Positions 8,695 through 17,124 of a stretch of DNA of 64,000 nucleotides are shown piece by piece; within the stretch, counting starts at the first letter, position 1; each line of letters starts with the position of its first letter. Both the position numbers and the translations under genes were made by a program. The notes under the pieces were generated by a model that was not told where the DNA came from, ran no database searches, and saw only the letters and a program-made list of their open reading frames with translations. The DNA is from Candidatus Desulfosporosinus nitrosoreducens (GTDB taxonomy: Bacteria > Bacillota > Desulfitobacteriia > Desulfitobacteriales > Desulfitobacteriaceae), in NCBI RefSeq assembly GCF_030954495.1, contig NZ_JAVHUW010000083.1:62001-126000 (forward strand), read 5' to 3'.

Positions 8695-10018
8695 ACCCGT
8701 GGTAGCAATTGTCGGCCGGCCGAATGTCGGGAAATCAACGCTGTTTAATCGTATGGCGGGTGGCCTTGTGGCCATCGTCGAAAACAGACCGGGTGTGACG
8801 AGGGATCGCCTCTATCGGGATGCCGAGTGGCTGGGGCGCAAGTTTGCTCTGATCGATACAGGTGGAATCGAATTTAAGGCGGAAGGGACGCCGATCGCTG
8901 CTCAGATGCGCAAACAGGCGGAGGTCGCCATGGATGAGGCCGATGTGGTTATTTTTGTCGTCGATGCTCAGATAGCTCCGACGCCGGATGACGAATTGCT
9001 TGCCCGCACTCTGCGCCGCTCAGGCAAGCCGGTGTTGCTGGTTGCCAATAAGGTGGAAAACTTTGAGAAGGCTGAAGGACAGCTGTATGAATATTTAACG
9101 TTGGGTCTCGGAGAAGCCATCCCCATATCGGCGGTTCATGGGATGAATATGGGCGATTTGCTTGATCTGGTGGTTTCCAACCTGCCGGAGACGGATGGAG
9201 AGGACTATGATCCCGACGTTGTGCGCATTTCTGTCATAGGACGGCCCAATGTCGGAAAATCCTCCCTGGTCAACACCATGCTGGGCAAAGAGCGGGTGAT
9301 CGTCAGCAATATACCGGGAACGACTCGGGATGCGATTGACACACCGTTTGAGTTTGAAGGCAAGCACTACATTCTTATTGACACTGCGGGCATGCGCCGG
9401 AAAGGGCGTATCGAAGAGCTGACGGAACAATACAGTGTTGTCCGTTCTTTACATGCTGTCGACCGTTCCGATGTGATTCTCATGCTTCTCGATGCCACGG
9501 AAGGGGTTACGGAGCAGGACAAAAAGATTGCCGGATATGCTCATGAGGCTGGGAAAGCCATGGTCATCGTGGTCAATAAATGGGACCTGATAGAAAAAGA
9601 TGAGAAGACGATTAATAAATTTGAAAAAATGATTCGCGAAGAGCTGGGCTTTTTGCAGTATGCTCCGACTATGTTTATCTCCGCCAAAACCGGGCAGCGC
9701 GTGAATAAGATATTAGAGCTCGCAGATTTTGTCGTTGAACAAAATTCCACGCGCGTAACAACGGCAACCTTAAACACACTCGTACGGGAATGGGTTCACC
9801 TTAATCCTCCGCCGACGGATAAAGGGCGGAGACTGAAGGTTCTCTACCTTACTCAGGTGGGCGTTAAACCACCAACCTTTGTTTTCTTTGTCAATGATCC
9901 GGAATTAATGCATTTTTCTTATAAGCGTTATTTGGAGAATCAGCTGCGGAAACATTTCGGATTTGAAGGGACTCCCATCCGGATTGTCGTTCGCCAAAAA
10001 GATGAAGAGAAGGAGTAA
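8687..10018 (+). CDS. der: Ribosome-associated GTPase Der (EngA)
   Basis: Essential GTPase for 50S subunit maturation, with two tandem G domains and a C-terminal KH-like domain. 443 aa from TTG 8687, which lies 6 nt behind GGAGGTGG; an upstream in-frame ATG at 8660 falls inside the DUF512 remnant and lacks a site. G1 motifs GRPNVGKS occur at residues 10-17 and again near 180, each followed by DTAG/DTGG switch motifs and NKxD/NKWD recognition motifs. The C-terminal domain ends in the usual RKHFGFEGTPIRI block. Its start overlaps the DUF512 remnant by 8 nt, preserving the ancestral coupling. plsY follows after 3 nt. Confidence 0.97.
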   Translation: MSKPVVAIVGRPNVGKSTLFNRMAGGLVAIVENRPGVTRDRLYRDAEWLGRKFALIDTGGIEFKAEGTPIAAQMRKQAEVAMDEADVVIFVVDAQIAPTPDDELLARTLRRSGKPVLLVANKVENFEKAEGQLYEYLTLGLGEAIPISAVHGMNMGDLLDLVVSNLPETDGEDYDPDVVRISVIGRPNVGKSSLVNTMLGKERVIVSNIPGTTRDAIDTPFEFEGKHYILIDTAGMRRKGRIEELTEQYSVVRSLHAVDRSDVILMLLDATEGVTEQDKKIAGYAHEAGKAMVIVVNKWDLIEKDEKTINKFEKMIREELGFLQYAPTMFISAKTGQRVNKILELADFVVEQNSTRVTTATLNTLVREWVHLNPPPTDKGRRLKVLYLTQVGVKPPTFVFFVNDPELMHFSYKRYLENQLRKHFGFEGTPIRIVVRQKDEEKE

Positions 10019-10021
10019 GTC

Positions 10022-10606
10022 ATGTTACGCTATCTGGTGTTTATTTTAGCGTATTGTTTGGGAGCAATTCCTTTTGCTTATCTGGCAGGTCTTCTCAAAG
10101 GGATCGACGTTCGCCGGCACGGCAGCGGAAATATTGGCACTACGAATGCTTTTCGTTTGTTGGGAGTTAAATTAGGCGTTGCGGTACTGCTTGGGGATTT
10201 CATGAAAGGAGCCTTAGCGGCATCCTTGGGCTATTGGGCTTACGGGGCCTGGGGCGGAATTGCCGGGGGACTGCTGGCCATGGCGGGGCATAGCTGGAAT
10301 CCTCTTTTTGGCTTTCGGCGAAGCGGCAAAGGAGTGGCGGCAGGCTTCGGAATTATCACGGTCTTGATGCCCAAGGTGATGTTTCTGGCCATTGCTTTGT
10401 TTATCGCAGTGGTCTGGGCGACACGCTATGTTTCTATGGGCTCGGTTGTGGCCGCCCTTTCTGTCGCCATATCCGTGTTTATCTTTTCCGAACCACTTCC
10501 CTATCGGATTTTCGGTCTGGTGGGAGCATCAATTGTGATCATATTGCATCGTTCCAATTTTAAACGGGTTTTAAACGGCACGGAACATAAGTTTGGCAAG
10601 AAGTAA
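10022..10606 (+). CDS. plsY: Acyl-phosphate:glycerol-3-phosphate acyltransferase
   Basis: Membrane enzyme of 194 aa that transfers an acyl group from acyl-phosphate to glycerol-3-phosphate, the first step of phosphatidic acid synthesis. Five or six hydrophobic helices. The conserved loops are present: HGSGNIGTTNAFR (residues about 33-45), GHSWNPLFGFRRSGKGVAAGFG, and the C-terminal RHRxNxxRL-type block in the form HRSNFKRVLNGTE. It lies 3 nt after der and ahead of gpsA, which makes its substrate. Confidence 0.96.
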   Translation: MLRYLVFILAYCLGAIPFAYLAGLLKGIDVRRHGSGNIGTTNAFRLLGVKLGVAVLLGDFMKGALAASLGYWAYGAWGGIAGGLLAMAGHSWNPLFGFRRSGKGVAAGFGIITVLMPKVMFLAIALFIAVVWATRYVSMGSVVAALSVAISVFIFSEPLPYRIFGLVGASIVIILHRSNFKRVLNGTEHKFGKK

Positions 10607-10696
10607 ATGGTTTTCTGGCGCAGCGGGTCCAAAGGGATACTCGCGAATTGTAAATCAAACCTCGAATATCGTACTTGGAAATGGGGGGGTTAGGTT

Positions 10697-11713
10697 ATGT
10701 CAAAGGTGGCGATTTATGGGGCCGGAAGCTGGGGCAGCGCTTTGGCTGTACTTTTAACAAAAGCGGGACATCAAGTGGCTCTCGTTGGCCGTCAATCTGC
10801 TGAGATGGTCCGCATGGATGAACTCCGTGAAAATGTGCGCTATTTGCCTGGTGTTGTCCTGCCTTCAGGACTTACCCCCACCACAAATCTGAAAGAACTG
10901 GATGCGGACTTGGTGGTTTTGAGTGTTCCGTCGCACTGTGTTCGCGCCGCGGCTCGGCTTGTCAAACCTAACCTGAGGCCGGGCGGGATTGTCGTCAATA
11001 CCTCTAAAGGTCTGGAAGAAACAACTCATTCCCGTCTTTCAGAGGTTTTGAAGGAAGAATTAAGCGCCCAGTCCATCGCAGTCTTATCGGGTCCCAGCCA
11101 CGCTGAAGAAGTGGGCCGGGACATGCCGACTACGGTGGTGGTGGCCTCTGAGGCCGCCGGAGTTGCGGAAAGAGTGCAAGACCTGATGATGACCCCCAAA
11201 TTTCGCGTGTACACCAATCCCGACATGATCGGTGTGGAACTGGGGGGCGCTTTAAAAAATGTCATAGCCTTATGTACGGGGATTGCCGAAGGCTTAGGAT
11301 TTGGGGATAATACGAAAGCCGCTTTGATGACCCGCGGTTTGGCCGAGATTGCCCGTTTGGGTGTTGCCCTGGGAGGACATCCGCTGACTTTCGCCGGTTT
11401 GTCCGGGGTGGGCGACCTTATCGTGACCTGTACAAGCCAACATAGCCGCAACCGCCGGGCGGGTGTCGCTTTAGGCCGGGGAAAACCTCTGGATACGGTT
11501 CTTCAAGAGGTGGGCATGGTCGTTGAAGGCGTGAGAAACACCCGCGTAGCTTATCAATTGAGTCAGGAAAAAGGTATCCCCATGCCTATTACCCAGCAGG
11601 CTTATAAAGTTTTGTTTGAGGGGACTGACCCTAAAGTCGCTGTCACAGATTTGATGATGCGCGGGAAACGGCACGAGCTTGAAGAAGTTGTGGAAATGAG
11701 CTGGCTAAAATAA
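10697..11713 (+). CDS. gpsA: Glycerol-3-phosphate dehydrogenase [NAD(P)+]
   Basis: Reduces dihydroxyacetone phosphate to sn-glycerol-3-phosphate for lipid synthesis. 338 aa, normal length. The N-terminal Rossmann motif GAGSWGSALA (residues 8-17) binds the dinucleotide, and the substrate region GALKNVIALCTGIAEG is intact. The ATG at 10697 follows a GGGGGGTTAGG site. The order plsY-gpsA-spoIVA is conserved in spore formers. A strong terminator at 11768 ends the operon before spoIVA. Confidence 0.97.
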   Translation: MSKVAIYGAGSWGSALAVLLTKAGHQVALVGRQSAEMVRMDELRENVRYLPGVVLPSGLTPTTNLKELDADLVVLSVPSHCVRAAARLVKPNLRPGGIVVNTSKGLEETTHSRLSEVLKEELSAQSIAVLSGPSHAEEVGRDMPTTVVVASEAAGVAERVQDLMMTPKFRVYTNPDMIGVELGGALKNVIALCTGIAEGLGFGDNTKAALMTRGLAEIARLGVALGGHPLTFAGLSGVGDLIVTCTSQHSRNRRAGVALGRGKPLDTVLQEVGMVVEGVRNTRVAYQLSQEKGIPMPITQQAYKVLFEGTDPKVAVTDLMMRGKRHELEEVVEMSWLK

Positions 11714-11716
11714 GCT

Positions 11717-11750
11717 CCGGAGAAAAATAACATCCGGAGAAAAATAACAT
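11717..11750 (+). repeat. Perfect 17-bp tandem duplication
   Basis: CCGGAGAAAAATAACAT occurs at 11717-11733 and again at 11734-11750 without a gap, just after the gpsA stop. It looks like a recent slippage duplication. Confidence 0.9.
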
Positions 11751-11767
11751 TTGAAAACTTTGCAAAA

Positions 11768-11807
11768 ACAGGGAAAAGGTATAAAATCCTTTTCCTTGTT
11801 TTTTTCT
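11768..11807 (+). terminator. Rho-independent terminator after gpsA
   Basis: Stem ACAGGGAAAAGG / CCTTTTCCTTGT (one wobble pair region) with an AT-rich loop and a following run of T residues to 11806. Strong candidate separating gpsA from sporulation-controlled spoIVA. Confidence 0.85.
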
Positions 11808-11812
11808 TACTG

Positions 11813-11841
11813 TCATATTTCCTGGAAAACCTCAATATACT
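11813..11841 (+). promoter_or_regulatory. Sigma-E-type promoter of spoIVA
   Basis: TCATATT at 11813-11819 matches the sigma-E -35 consensus (KMATATT) fully. A 14-bp spacer leads to AATATACT (11834-11841), 6 of 8 against CATACACT. spoIVA is a known mother-cell sigma-E gene in Bacillus, so position and consensus agree. Confidence 0.7.
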
Positions 11842-11965
11842 TATATTGCTTAATGTGCTAGTCCAGTCATCGGGTATCCACGAGTTACAGGGAGGTGGAA
11901 GGGGAGATAAGGTGGAGGCCCTTCCCCAATTTTTGGGACAGCACTCAAAAGGGAGGGAATTTCTA

Positions 11966-13450
11966 ATGGAAAAACTAGACATTTTTAGGGATATCGCAGA
12001 ACGTACGGGGGGCGATATTTACCTCGGTGTCGTCGGGCCAGTCCGCACAGGCAAGTCCACCTTCATCAAACGTTTCATGGACCTCTTGGTCCTGCCTAAC
12101 ATTCAAGATGCCTTTGAACGGGAACGGGCCAAAGATGAGCTTCCCCAAAGTGGAACGGGCAGAATGATAACGACGACGGAACCGAAATTTATCCCCTCAG
12201 AATCCGTTGAAATCGTAGTGAAAGAATCCATCCATATGAATGTCCGGCTGGTCGATTGTGTGGGGTATGCTGTTGAGGGGGCTCTCGGTTATGAGGCTGA
12301 AGATGGTGAAGAACCGCGGATGATGAAGACCTCTTGGAGTGACGAGCCCATGTCTTTCCAAGAAGCGGCTGAGTTAGGTACGCGCAAAGTCATTACAGAT
12401 CACGCTACCATCGGGATTGTCATCACAACAGATGGTTCCATTACCGATATTCCCCGGGAATCTTACTTAGACGCTGAGGAAAGAGTGATTTACGAACTTC
12501 GTCAGCTTGGTAAACCATTTGTGGTTCTTATGAATACAACCCGTCCTTATGCGGACAATACGATGGAATTATGTCGGGACCTTGAAGAAAAATACAGTAT
12601 TCCTGTCCTCGCTGTGAATTGTTTGGAAATGGGCCAGGATGATATTACGCAAATTCTTGAGGAAGTGCTCTATGAGTTCCCGGTAGCCGAAGTAAACATT
12701 GATCTGCCGAAATGGGTGGAAGAACTGGAGAGCAGCCATCCCGTGCGCGCAGCCTTTGAGGATACGGTCCGCAAGGCAATCGAAGGGGTTCGGCGCTTGC
12801 GCGACATTGATCAGGCCTTAGACGCTTTAACGGAATGCCAATACGCCCAGGATGTGCTCCTGAAAGAAATGAATTTAGGCACCGGGATAGCCAATATCGA
12901 AATGACTGCCGTGGAAGGCCTCTTTAAGACTGTATTGCAAGAACTGACAGGCCTCGAAATCGAAGGAGATCATTCTTTGCTGCGCATTGTGCAGGACTAT
13001 AGCAAAGCTAAGAGAGAATGGGATAAAATGTCCGTTGCCATCGAAGAAGTCCGGGTTAACGGTTATGGTGTTGTGACTCCTCAGTTGGAAGAAATGTTCC
13101 TGGAAGAACCGGAACTGGTCAAACAGGGCGGACATTATGGCATCAAGCTCAAGGCCAGCGCTCCTTCGCTCCATATCATCAGGGCGGATGTGACAACGGA
13201 AATTACTCCTTTGATCGGCACAGAAAAACAAGCCGAAGAACTGGTGAAGTATATTCTTGACGAATTTGAAAGCGATCCCAAGAAAGTCTGGAGCTCCAAT
13301 ATCTTTGGCAAGTCCTTGCATGATTTGGTACGGGAAGGAATCCAAAATAAACTCTACAAGATGCCGGAAAATGCGCAGCATAAACTTCAGGACACGCTGC
13401 AGCGGATCGTCAATGACGGCAACGGAGGGCTTATTTGCATCATTATCTAA
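11966..13450 (+). CDS. spoIVA: Spore coat morphogenetic ATPase SpoIVA
   Basis: Forms the basement layer of the spore coat around the forespore by ATP-driven polymerisation. 494 aa, the family's usual size. I start at ATG 11966 because the protein then begins MEKLDIFRDIAERTGG as in all SpoIVA, and a GGGAGG site lies just upstream. Walker A GPVRTGKS is at residues 24-31, and LVDCVGYAV marks the following switch. The C-terminus ends in GGLICIII, the conserved hydrophobic tail needed for localisation in the family. Expressed from a sigma-E-type promoter at 11813. Proof that the organism belongs to an endospore-forming lineage. Confidence 0.98.
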   Translation: MEKLDIFRDIAERTGGDIYLGVVGPVRTGKSTFIKRFMDLLVLPNIQDAFERERAKDELPQSGTGRMITTTEPKFIPSESVEIVVKESIHMNVRLVDCVGYAVEGALGYEAEDGEEPRMMKTSWSDEPMSFQEAAELGTRKVITDHATIGIVITTDGSITDIPRESYLDAEERVIYELRQLGKPFVVLMNTTRPYADNTMELCRDLEEKYSIPVLAVNCLEMGQDDITQILEEVLYEFPVAEVNIDLPKWVEELESSHPVRAAFEDTVRKAIEGVRRLRDIDQALDALTECQYAQDVLLKEMNLGTGIANIEMTAVEGLFKTVLQELTGLEIEGDHSLLRIVQDYSKAKREWDKMSVAIEEVRVNGYGVVTPQLEEMFLEEPELVKQGGHYGIKLKASAPSLHIIRADVTTEITPLIGTEKQAEELVKYILDEFESDPKKVWSSNIFGKSLHDLVREGIQNKLYKMPENAQHKLQDTLQRIVNDGNGGLICIII

Positions 13451-13670
13451 CATCATTATCTAAAAGGCTTAACAGGAATTTTTGGTTGCAAGGCCATTGG
13501 CTTAAGACGATGAACTCCTTAAATTGTAAAGTGCTTAACGAATTGTAGACGATTTATAAATCACATTCATGCCAAGCTGATAAAAAATCGAAATCGATAG
13601 ATCTGAATGGATAAAGAGTGGTTCCAAAATGTAGTTAAGCCCTAAAGGATTAATGGTTAAAAAGTTTTTC

Positions 13671-13720
13671 AAAAAGGACGTTGGAGACCTGAAGTGCGTC
13701 ATCCGGCGTTCTTTTTGTTT
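13671..13720 (+). terminator. Terminator downstream of spoIVA
   Basis: Stem AAAAAGGACGTTGG / CCGGCGTTCTTTTT (G-T wobbles) around an 18-nt loop, followed by GTTTTGG. It ends the spoIVA unit 220 nt after its stop; the space 13451-13670 shows no gene. Confidence 0.75.
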
Positions 13721-13744
13721 TGGATATAGAGTATAGCAGCACTC

Positions 13745-13857
13745 ATACTAATTTGTGGTTAATATATTACATTTCTCATTTGGGTAAGACGCTGTAACAA
13801 AGCTGTATGGCAGTCAAGGATTGTGAAATGTCTAATCTTTTAGGCACAAATTAGTAT
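13745..13857. repeat. 13-bp inverted repeat upstream of enoyl-CoA hydratase
   Basis: ATACTAATTTGTG (13745-13757) and its exact complement CACAAATTAGTAT (13845-13857), 87 nt apart, about 200 nt before the hydratase. Could be paired operator half-sites or ends of a short decayed element. The rest of 13721-14030 is AT-rich without a gene. Confidence 0.5.
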
Positions 13858-14058
13858 CAGATTTGCAAGGTCAATAAATGTGCTCGCTAAGAAGGTAATA
13901 ATATTGAAATTTTCTGATAAGTGTTATATTGTGGGTTTTATAAAATGCCTGAAGTGGAAATTCCTGAAATTGTTTCACACATAAACCTTAAACATTAAGG
14001 AGCTGGGGATAAAAGGGGAAAAGCGATACTGAACGTGAGAAATCTGAGGGAGAAGGAG

Positions 14059-14943
14059 ATGCAACTGTTGGAAAACAAAGAACTGCAAAAGGATAAAAGA
14101 ATTCCGGACAAGGGTGAGAATGATCATTTACTTTATCGGAAACAGGGTTATATTGCTCGGATCATCCTGAATAGACCCGAACAATATAATGCCTTTTCCT
14201 TGCCAATGATTCAAAGATGGGCCGAATCCCTTCAAGACGCTCAGGAGGATCAGACAATAAGGGTTATAGCGGTGACGGCCCGAGGCAAAGCCTTTTCGGC
14301 GGGCGGGGATATTAAAGCCATGCTGGAGGGAAAAGGCTTTATGGGCTGTGACGACCAGGGCGATTTATGGGGTGATAAAGCGATTGAGCGCAAACGGGCT
14401 TTGACCGACCATATTCATAAAATCGCCTTAACTCTGGAAGCAATGGACAAACCGGTTATCTGTGGCATTAATGGGGTTGCCGTGGGAGCGGGTCTTGACA
14501 TGGCTTTAATGTGCGATATCCGGTTGGCGGCGGATGATGCCCGGCTCTCCGCTGGCTATGTGAAAGTGGGTCTTGTGCCGGGAGATGGGGGTGCTTTTTA
14601 TTTGCCAAAATTGGTCGGCACGGCTAAAGCTCTGGAACTTCTATGGACCGGAGATTTTGTTTCCGCGCCGGAAGCGGAAACAATCGGTCTTGTCAACAAA
14701 GTTGTCCCTGCAGCTGTGTTGGAAGAAGCAACCCTTGAAATGGCCGAAAGAATAGCCGCTTCTCCTCCGATATGTGTACAAATGATTAAGCGGGCGGTTT
14801 ATTCCGCTCAACGCACGAATGATTTAAGGACGGCTTTAGATCTGATTTCTTCTCACATGGCAATTGTTACCGAGATGTCAGACCATAAAGAAGGGTTGGC
14901 TGCAATAAAAGAGAAGCGCAAACCTGAGTTTAAAGGAGAGTAA
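14059..14943 (+). CDS. Enoyl-CoA hydratase/isomerase family protein
   Basis: Crotonase-fold enzyme of 294 aa acting on acyl-CoA thioesters. The two oxyanion-hole regions are visible: FSAGGDIKAM and VAVGAGLDMALMCDIRLA. A short acidic insertion follows the first (FMGCDDQGDLWGD). I prefer ATG 14059, directly behind GAGGGAGA, over GTG 14035, which has no spaced site. The N-terminal 25 residues are charged and not part of the fold. No thiolase or dehydrogenase genes are adjacent, so the pathway and exact substrate are unknown. The gene stands alone between a terminator and the ACT gene. Confidence 0.85.
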   Translation: MQLLENKELQKDKRIPDKGENDHLLYRKQGYIARIILNRPEQYNAFSLPMIQRWAESLQDAQEDQTIRVIAVTARGKAFSAGGDIKAMLEGKGFMGCDDQGDLWGDKAIERKRALTDHIHKIALTLEAMDKPVICGINGVAVGAGLDMALMCDIRLAADDARLSAGYVKVGLVPGDGGAFYLPKLVGTAKALELLWTGDFVSAPEAETIGLVNKVVPAAVLEEATLEMAERIAASPPICVQMIKRAVYSAQRTNDLRTALDLISSHMAIVTEMSDHKEGLAAIKEKRKPEFKGE

Positions 14944-15041
14944 TAGGTTAATCCTTTCACATTCTTGCAATAATTGTCCAAATTGGCTTATAATATGTCT
15001 GGAGATTAGACAATGATTGTGAGATAGATAGGAGAGATTGG

Positions 15042-15488
15042 GTGGTTGGCAAGACTAACGATTTTTTAATTGTCAGCAAAGATATTTTACCAGAGGCCAT
15101 TTTAAAGACCGCAAGGGCTAAAGAACTCCTTGTCAAAGGAGATGTTTACACGATTAATGACGCGGTGGAAAAGGTAGGCCTAAGCCGAAGTGCTTACTAT
15201 AAATATAAAGATGGCGTATTTCCTTTCTATGAGGCGAGTCGCGAAAGAATTCTAACCATTTCTCTGATCTTGGAAAACAAAGCCGGGGTTCTTTCTCATG
15301 TTCTTAATTTTATCGCTTCTCTAAAAGGAAATGTCTTGACGATTAATCAAGGGATACCCCTTCAAGGAATCGCCAATGTGTCAATATCTGTGGAAACAGC
15401 CGGTATGGCCGATACTCCCGAAAACCTATTAAGCGGGCTCGGTAATATTAGCGGTGTAAGGAAAATTGAAATTATTGGCCAGACCTAA
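15042..15488 (+). CDS. ACT domain protein, PheB/UPF0735 family
   Basis: 148 aa. An N-terminal helical segment carrying SRSAYYKYKDGVFPF, the hallmark of the PheB/UPF0735 family, precedes a C-terminal ACT domain (about residues 68-146, LENKAGVLSHVLNFIA and the VSISVET strand). ACT domains usually bind amino acids; family members are placed near threonine or phenylalanine genes, but none is here. GTG start at 15042 follows GGAGAG with 5 nt. Role probably regulatory; unknown. Confidence 0.85.
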   Translation: MVGKTNDFLIVSKDILPEAILKTARAKELLVKGDVYTINDAVEKVGLSRSAYYKYKDGVFPFYEASRERILTISLILENKAGVLSHVLNFIASLKGNVLTINQGIPLQGIANVSISVETAGMADTPENLLSGLGNISGVRKIEIIGQT

Positions 15489-15590
15489 AATGAAGCTGGA
15501 TAAAAATCGGATGGGATTGGATAAAAGGCGGCTTACGGGAAAATTTTAGTTCGATTTGCTTAAAATCTAGCAAAATGGATAAATTTGTGG

Positions 15591-15619
15591 TTGCGTTTTT
15601 GCCTCTAATATGGTATCTT
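15591..15619 (+). promoter_or_regulatory. Putative promoter of tRNA-Pro
   Basis: TTGCGT (15591-15596), 17-bp spacer, TATCTT (15614-15619), ending 27 nt before the mature tRNA. Placement fits a tRNA promoter; hexamers match moderately. Confidence 0.45.
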
Positions 15620-15646
15620 ATAAAAGTCCTTCAGCGAAGGAAATAT

Positions 15647-15723
15647 CGGGGCGTGGCTCAGCTTGGTAGAGCGCTACCTTGGGGTGGTAGAGGTCGCACG
15701 TTCAAATCGTGTCGCTCCGACCA
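15647..15723 (+). tRNA. tRNA-Pro (anticodon GGG)
   Basis: 77 nt with CCA encoded. Acceptor CGGGGCG pairs with CGCTCCG (one G-T). D stem GCTC/GAGC. Anticodon stem CTACC/GGTAG encloses the 7-nt loop TTGGGGT with GGG at 15681-15683 and G37. T stem GCACG/CGTGT with loop TTCAAAT. Its 3' 45 nt are duplicated at 21184-21228, so it is the integration site of the island to its right and has stayed intact after integration. Confidence 0.96.
15679..15723 (+). repeat. attL: 45-bp 3' end of tRNA-Pro
   Basis: Bases 15679-15723, from the anticodon loop to CCA, are identical to 21184-21228; neighbouring bases differ on both sides. Direct repeats of a tRNA 3' end bracketing a tyrosine integrase gene are the standard footprint of site-specific integration. 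Confidence 0.93.
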
Positions 15724-15800
15724 ATTACATCAATTGTTTGACGGTTTTTAGGTAGGTTGCTTAAACAGCGAATACCTACCAAATACCTACCAAAAATAAA

Positions 15801-15821
15801 AGACCATGAAAATCATGGTCT
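15801..15821 (-). terminator. Terminator of the integrase gene
   Basis: Perfect 9-bp stem AGACCATGA / TCATGGTCT with loop AAA. Read on the minus strand it is followed by TTTATTTTTGG, so it ends leftward transcription from the integrase, 13 nt past its stop. Confidence 0.75.
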
Positions 15822-15833
15822 CGTTTTCTATAT

Positions 15834-16858
15834 TTACCAGACTTCCTGCTCTTGGAGCTCTATTATCTTTTGACTTATCTCCTCTTTCTTTTTAACTCCA
15901 AGATGCTGGTAAATTTCTTTTAAAACTTTTATATCGTGTCCTAAGCGTTCGGCTGCTAAAAGATCTGGTACATCTTTATCATACAGCCATGACGCATGGT
16001 AATGCCGAAGAAAGTGTAAACGGATCTTCGGTATTTTTTTTTGCTTTGAGAGTTTTGCGAGGTAGCTTGTATAGCTATCCGGACGCATAGCGAAGATTAA
16101 TTTATCTTCTTTGCCTTTCAAGTCAGCAATTTCTACGATGTTGTTATTTTTCTTTTTCTTACGTAACGCAAATCCATTCAGAATAGTCTCTTTGAAAAGA
16201 TTCATGAGATATGGTGGAGCAGATACTTCACGTTCATCATCTTCCCCGGATTTTGTACCTTTCTTTATTTCATATTTGCCATTCTCATTAATGACATATG
16301 TTTCATCTATGCGAATAATATTACTTACGTAATTTAAATCGTTTGGCCTTAAGGCAAATATCTCCTCACGTCTTAGCCCACACCATGCTGCCGAGAGTAT
16401 AATCACTTCATCCCTAGTTCCCTTAACGGCTTTATAAATTAATTTGAATTCTTCGTCATCTGGCACGTCCGAGTAATCAACCTTAGCTTCTTTGGGGAGC
16501 TTGAAGTCCTTAAAGGGGGACTTGTCTTTCAACGCGTCATAAAAAATTGGCCTCAAGCAAGAGAGGATACGCCTTACGCTTGTTGTTGATTGGTTTTCGA
16601 GGAGTTCATTCGCAAACTTTTTAAGATGCATCTCCTGGAGGCCCTTAAATTTCATCTGCTTGAAAATGGTTTATAGTAGTTTTTTAGATAGCCCTTGTAC
16701 AAAGCTCTTGTGCTAGGGCTATATTCATTTTTGCTGTTCTTAAGCCATATCCTTATCCATTCAACAATTCGAAAGTTATCATAATTGGTTAATTTCCCTT
16801 CTTCAAGTTGCTGTTCGATTTCACGAGCGGCCTTTTTGCATTCTTTCCATCCTGGCAT
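15834..16858 (-). pseudogene. Tyrosine site-specific integrase, frameshifted
   Basis: Phage/ICE-type tyrosine recombinase, next to attL as is usual. The catalytic half (stop at 15834, 273 codons up to 16655) has the Arg region (AAWCGLRREEIFALR), HFLRH (H-x-L-R-H) and the nucleophile Tyr in KEIYQHLG. The N-terminal core-binding half reads in another frame from ATG 16858 to a stop at 16652. One extra T in the TTTT run at 16663-16666 (minus strand) would restore a smooth join (KPFFKQMKFKG), so a single-base deletion, a sequencing error or frameshifting explains it. The usual N-terminal arm-binding domain of about 60 aa is also missing upstream of 16858. Probably non-functional, so the island may be stranded unless helped in trans. 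Confidence 0.88.
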
Positions 16859-16860
16859 GG

Positions 16861-17064
16861 TATGTAGTAAAACAAAAAGTAAGTTCGGAGTTTATTTTAT
16901 ATCGCAAACGGATTTCCAATCATTATGACACGTATGCCATGTTTACCGGGTTTAAACTTAGTCAGGCATTACTTGATAAAATTACAGATCTTCGTGCTCC
17001 ATTACCAGAGAATATACAAGTTCCTGTAACAGCAATATTTGATAAATCAGGAATGAATGATTAA
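16861..17064 (+). pseudogene. 5'-truncated gene fragment of unknown function
   Basis: A frame open for 67 codons to TAA 17062, with no start codon or ribosome binding site, running into the integrase start. It reads like real protein (YRKRISNHYDTYAMFTGFKL, then a proline-containing tail) and codon use is as AT-rich as the island. I do not recognise it. The break at about 16860 coincides with the missing N-terminal domain of the integrase, which suggests a rearrangement there. Confidence 0.35.
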
Positions 17065-17070
17065 TAAAAA

Positions 17071-17124
17071 GACTATGTGCCAGTAAGCGGGGTACTCGGG
17101 GGTCCCCGCCACTGGCACATAGTC
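17071..17124. other. 54-nt GC-rich hairpin upstream of RT
   Basis: GACTATGTGCCAGT (17071-17084) pairs exactly with ACTGGCACATAGTC (17111-17124); inside, GCGGGG pairs with CCCCGC. It is by far the strongest structure in an AT-rich surrounding, 363 nt before the reverse transcriptase. No T-run follows on either strand. It may be a terminator-like insulator or part of an RNA used by the RT. The stretch 17125-17487 has no gene and only short weak hairpins. Confidence 0.6.

Noticed and set aside
12875..13456. 193-codon ORF antisense to spoIVA
   Set aside because: Long shadow of a certain gene; no start context or family resemblance.
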